Position numbers and translations under genes: made by a program. Positions 6,878 through 8,997 of a DNA stretch of 8,997 nucleotides are shown here, one piece after another; position 1 is the stretch's first letter; the number at the start of each line of letters is the position of its first letter. A model generated the notes under the pieces. It saw only the letters and a list, made by a program, of their open reading frames with translations. It was not told the origin of the DNA and searched no databases. This DNA comes from DATFWC01 sp045801465 (lineage in GTDB: Bacteria; Pseudomonadota; Alphaproteobacteria; Rhizobiales; Xanthobacteraceae). Location: the NCBI GenBank assembly GCA_045801465.1, contig JBJMSU010000209.1, positions 1 through 8,997 of the forward strand, given 5' to 3'.

Positions 6878-8056
6878 GTGCTCAGTCTTGGAAAGACGGT
6901 CAGACACCTCGCCCGCCACCGCCGCCAGTGGGAGAGGCTGTGGAAGGTCCCGCCCGGCGGCCTGGCGCGCGCGGCCGAACCGCCGGTCAGTCCCCTCACC
7001 GAGGTGACGGGGTTCGGCTCCAACCCCGGCGCCCTGCGGATGTTCACCTTCGTGCCGGCGAGTGTGCCGTCGTCGCCGGCGCTCGTCGTCGTCTTGCACG
7101 GCTGCACCCAGACCGCCGCGAGCTACGATTACGGCGCGGGATGGTCGACCCTCGCCGAACGCTATGGTTTCGCTCTGCTGTTGCCTGAACAGCAGAGGGC
7201 GAACAATCCCAAGACATGCTTCAACTGGTTTTGCCCCGACGACACCAGGCGCGGGCGCGGCGAAGCGGCGTCCATCCGGCAAATGGTCGAGACCATGATC
7301 CTTGATCAGGGAATCGATCGGCGCCGCGTCTTCGTCACCGGGCTGTCGGCCGGCGGAGCCATGACCTCGGTGATGCTGGCGACCTATCCGGAGGTGTTCG
7401 CCGCCGGCGCCATCATCGCCGGGCTTCCGTACGGCGCGGCGGCCAACGTGGCGGAAGCATACGAGAGCATGTTTCAAGGCGTATCCCGGCCGGCATCGGA
7501 ATGGGGCGATCTCGTGCGCCAAGCTTCCCGGTACAAAGGGCCATGGCCGCGCGTCTCCGTGTGGCACGGCGATGCCGACCCGACGGTGAAGCCGATGAAC
7601 GCCGGCGAGATCGTCAAACAGTGGACGGATGTGCACGGCCTCGATTCGGTTGCGCCGCTGAGCGAAATGGTCGACGGCTATCCGCGCCAAGCCTGGCGCA
7701 CTCGCGCCGGCGACATTGCGATTGAATCCTATACGATCACCAGCATGGCGCACGGCACGCCGCTCGCCACCGGGGACGGCGACGGACATGCCGGCGCCGC
7801 GGGAGCGTTTCTCCTCGACGTCGGGATTTCGTCTTCCTACCACATCGCCAAATTCTTCGGCCTGACGGAGGCGAAGCGCGTTCGCGTGCCCGAGCGGCGC
7901 GTGCCGATCGTTCCGGCTCAGGCGCGCGCGGACGCTGAAAACATCGAGGAGGATGCCGCAGGCGCGGGGTCAGATCAGAACGAAGGCCCTTCCCTCCCCC
8001 ACCACATCGAGACGGTCATCACCAGGGCGCTGAAGGCCGCCGGCCTGATGAAGTAG
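6878..8056 (+). CDS. PHB depolymerase family esterase (short-chain PHA depolymerase-like serine hydrolase)
   Basis: A 392-residue alpha/beta-hydrolase of the PHB-depolymerase/LpqC esterase family, which hydrolyses ester bonds in short-chain polyhydroxyalkanoates or related esters. In order: a basic N-terminal helix (LGKTVRHLARHRRQWERLW); the opening strand and oxyanion loop VVVLHGCTQTAASYDYGAGW; the family-typical CFNWF segment; the lipase box G-L-S157-A-G-G; the acid motif HGDADPTVKP with probable catalytic Asp234; and SMAHGTPL with His292. The triad is therefore complete. After about residue 330 comes an Arg/Pro- and then Ala/Asp/Glu-rich linker, ending in a helix HHIETVITRALKAAGLMK. No signal peptide or membrane segment is seen, although many named relatives are called extracellular. 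A cytoplasmic role, for example on the cell's own PHB, is plausible but inferred. The start is GTG with a good ribosome site. The gap to the next gene is 105 bp. The long minus-strand frame across it (6740-7843) is a shadow. Substrate is uncertain. Confidence 0.92.
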   Translation: MLSLGKTVRHLARHRRQWERLWKVPPGGLARAAEPPVSPLTEVTGFGSNPGALRMFTFVPASVPSSPALVVVLHGCTQTAASYDYGAGWSTLAERYGFALLLPEQQRANNPKTCFNWFCPDDTRRGRGEAASIRQMVETMILDQGIDRRRVFVTGLSAGGAMTSVMLATYPEVFAAGAIIAGLPYGAAANVAEAYESMFQGVSRPASEWGDLVRQASRYKGPWPRVSVWHGDADPTVKPMNAGEIVKQWTDVHGLDSVAPLSEMVDGYPRQAWRTRAGDIAIESYTITSMAHGTPLATGDGDGHAGAAGAFLLDVGISSSYHIAKFFGLTEAKRVRVPERRVPIVPAQARADAENIEEDAAGAGSDQNEGPSLPHHIETVITRALKAAGLMK

Positions 8057-8112
8057 TGCTCAGCGTCGATCCCGGCGGCAAAAATTGGTCCCCTAACAAG
8101 CGTCGCGCGCGG

Positions 8113-8118
8113 TATGAT
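8113..8118 (+). promoter_or_regulatory. Candidate -10 box TATGAT ahead of the exported hydrolase
   Basis: TATGAT matches the -10 consensus at five of six positions and sits 43 bases before the ATG at 8162. No good -35 lies at the usual distance: TTGGTC at 8085-8090 is 22 bases away, which is too far. The gene may instead be co-transcribed with the upstream esterase across the 105-bp gap. Confidence 0.25.
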
Positions 8119-8148
8119 CGCCGTGACGCTGACGCATGGCGGACCAGC

Positions 8149-8153
8149 AGGAG
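8149..8153 (+). promoter_or_regulatory. Shine-Dalgarno AGGAG for the ATG at 8162
   Basis: AGGAG ends 8 bases before the ATG and decides the start. Further in-frame ATGs at codons 6 and 7 would cut off the signal peptide's basic end. Confidence 0.7.
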
Positions 8154-8161
8154 CAAGCGAC

Positions 8162-8997
8162 ATGAGATCGACATCGATGATGATCGGCGCCGTCGCGTTG
8201 ACGATGGCGAGCGGCGCCTTGGCCCAATCGCCGCAGATCGTGACGGAAGAGATGATGGTGCCGTCCGATTCCGGCATCGAACTGTACGTGCGCAACAAGC
8301 GGCCAGCCGATATGACGGCCTTCCGGCCGGAGCGCACGCTGCTTTATGTGCATGGCGCGACCTATCCGGCCTCGACCGCCTTCGACCTGAAGCTCGATGG
8401 CTTGTCATGGATGGATTACATCGCGGCGCGCGGCTACGACGTCTACCTCCTCGACCTGCGCGGCTACGGCAAGTCGACGCGGCCCAAGGAGATGGCGGAG
8501 GACCCGAAGGCCAACCCGCCGATCGTGCGTGGCGACACCGCCGTCAAGGACATCGGCACGGCGGTCGATTTCATCCTCGCGCGCCGCGCCGTCCCGCGTC
8601 TCAACCTGATGGGCTGGTCGTGGGGCACCGTCACCATGGCGACCTACACCACGCAAAATCCGCGCAAGGTCGAACGGCTCGTGCTCTACGCGCCCGGCTG
8701 GATCCGCCAGACCGCGTCGCTGGTGCAGGCGGGACCCGGGCCGCTCGGCGCCTATCGCACGGTCACGCGGGAGCAAGCGCTGCAGCGCTGGATGACGCGC
8801 GTGCCGGAAGACAAGAAGGCAACCCTCATCCCGGCCGGCTGGTTCGACGCCTGGGCCGACGCGACGTTCGCGACCGATCCCGAGGGCGCGAAGGCGACCC
8901 CGCCGGTCCTGCGTGCGCCCAACGGCGTGGTCCAGGACAGCAACGAATACTGGTCGGCCGGCAAGGCCTATTACGATCCGGCGAAGATCACGGTGCC
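8162..8997 (+). CDS. Exported alpha/beta-fold hydrolase, N-terminal 278 codons (3' end outside window)
   Basis: The frame opens at ATG 8162 and is still open at the window's last base. Residues 1-21 are a clear Sec-type signal peptide: a short basic start, a hydrophobic run (MMIGAVALTMASG), and an ALA cleavage site before QSPQ, so the mature protein should be periplasmic or secreted. The rest is an alpha/beta-hydrolase: LLYVHGATYPAS with the oxyanion-loop H64-G65-A66, then YDVYLLDLRGYGKSTRP, then LMGWSWGTVTM with the nucleophile Ser153 in a G-W-S-W-G elbow. The catalytic acid and histidine must lie beyond the window. Fold and catalytic serine are clear, but the substrate cannot be named. Although next to a PHB-depolymerase-type esterase, it has a different elbow and no sequence resemblance beyond the fold, so it is not a duplicate. 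ATG 8162 has a good ribosome site. No frameshift is seen in the available part. Confidence 0.9.
   Translation, partial: MRSTSMMIGAVALTMASGALAQSPQIVTEEMMVPSDSGIELYVRNKRPADMTAFRPERTLLYVHGATYPASTAFDLKLDGLSWMDYIAARGYDVYLLDLRGYGKSTRPKEMAEDPKANPPIVRGDTAVKDIGTAVDFILARRAVPRLNLMGWSWGTVTMATYTTQNPRKVERLVLYAPGWIRQTASLVQAGPGPLGAYRTVTREQALQRWMTRVPEDKKATLIPAGWFDAWADATFATDPEGAKATPPVLRAPNGVVQDSNEYWSAGKAYYDPAKITV

Noticed and set aside
6740..7843. 367-codon minus-strand frame opposite the PHB-depolymerase-family gene
   Set aside because: Its composition is that of a high-GC shadow. The plus-strand frame has the full catalytic triad and a ribosome site.
6878..8997. The two adjacent serine hydrolases as a duplicated pair or a dedicated polymer-degradation operon
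   Set aside because: Their nucleophile elbows (GLSAGG and GWSWG) and flanking sequences differ, and only one has a signal peptide. The 105-bp gap carries its own candidate signals. Shared fold alone is not evidence of a joint pathway.

Overview
The window is GC-rich with strong third-position GC bias, so long shadow reading frames occur on both strands. The gene content points to an alphaproteobacterium, most likely Hyphomicrobiales (Bradyrhizobium/Xanthobacteraceae-like). The main pointers are a roughly 1,600-residue NAD-dependent glutamate dehydrogenase, a peroxidase-related AhpD-like protein, a PHB-depolymerase-family esterase, and intergenic palindromes of the kind I associate with that order. 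The taxonomic call is inference from families and repeat style, not from a marker-gene search.

Layout. Bases 1-423 are the 3' end of purH (+ strand; purine synthesis). Bases 424-777 hold no gene. They contain a palindromic intergenic repeat (about 447-753) that appears to have been split by a MITE-like element (about 542-734) with matched ends and a short target duplication. On the minus strand come a small antitoxin-like protein without a toxin (778-981) and, upstream of it, the very large glutamate dehydrogenase (1033-5874). A 120-bp divergent promoter region separates that gene from a carboxymuconolactone decarboxylase/AhpD-like gene (5995-6720, +). A PHB-depolymerase-family esterase with a GTG start (6878-8056, +) follows. 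Last is the first 278 codons of an apparently exported alpha/beta hydrolase (8162 onward, +), which runs off the window.

The genes are mostly housekeeping and central metabolism: purine synthesis, glutamate catabolism to 2-oxoglutarate, a probable redox protein and two serine hydrolases. They do not form an obvious single pathway or operon. I found no convincing new multi-gene system. The most noteworthy item is the nested repeat structure in the purH/antitoxin intergenic region, followed by the orphan antitoxin.
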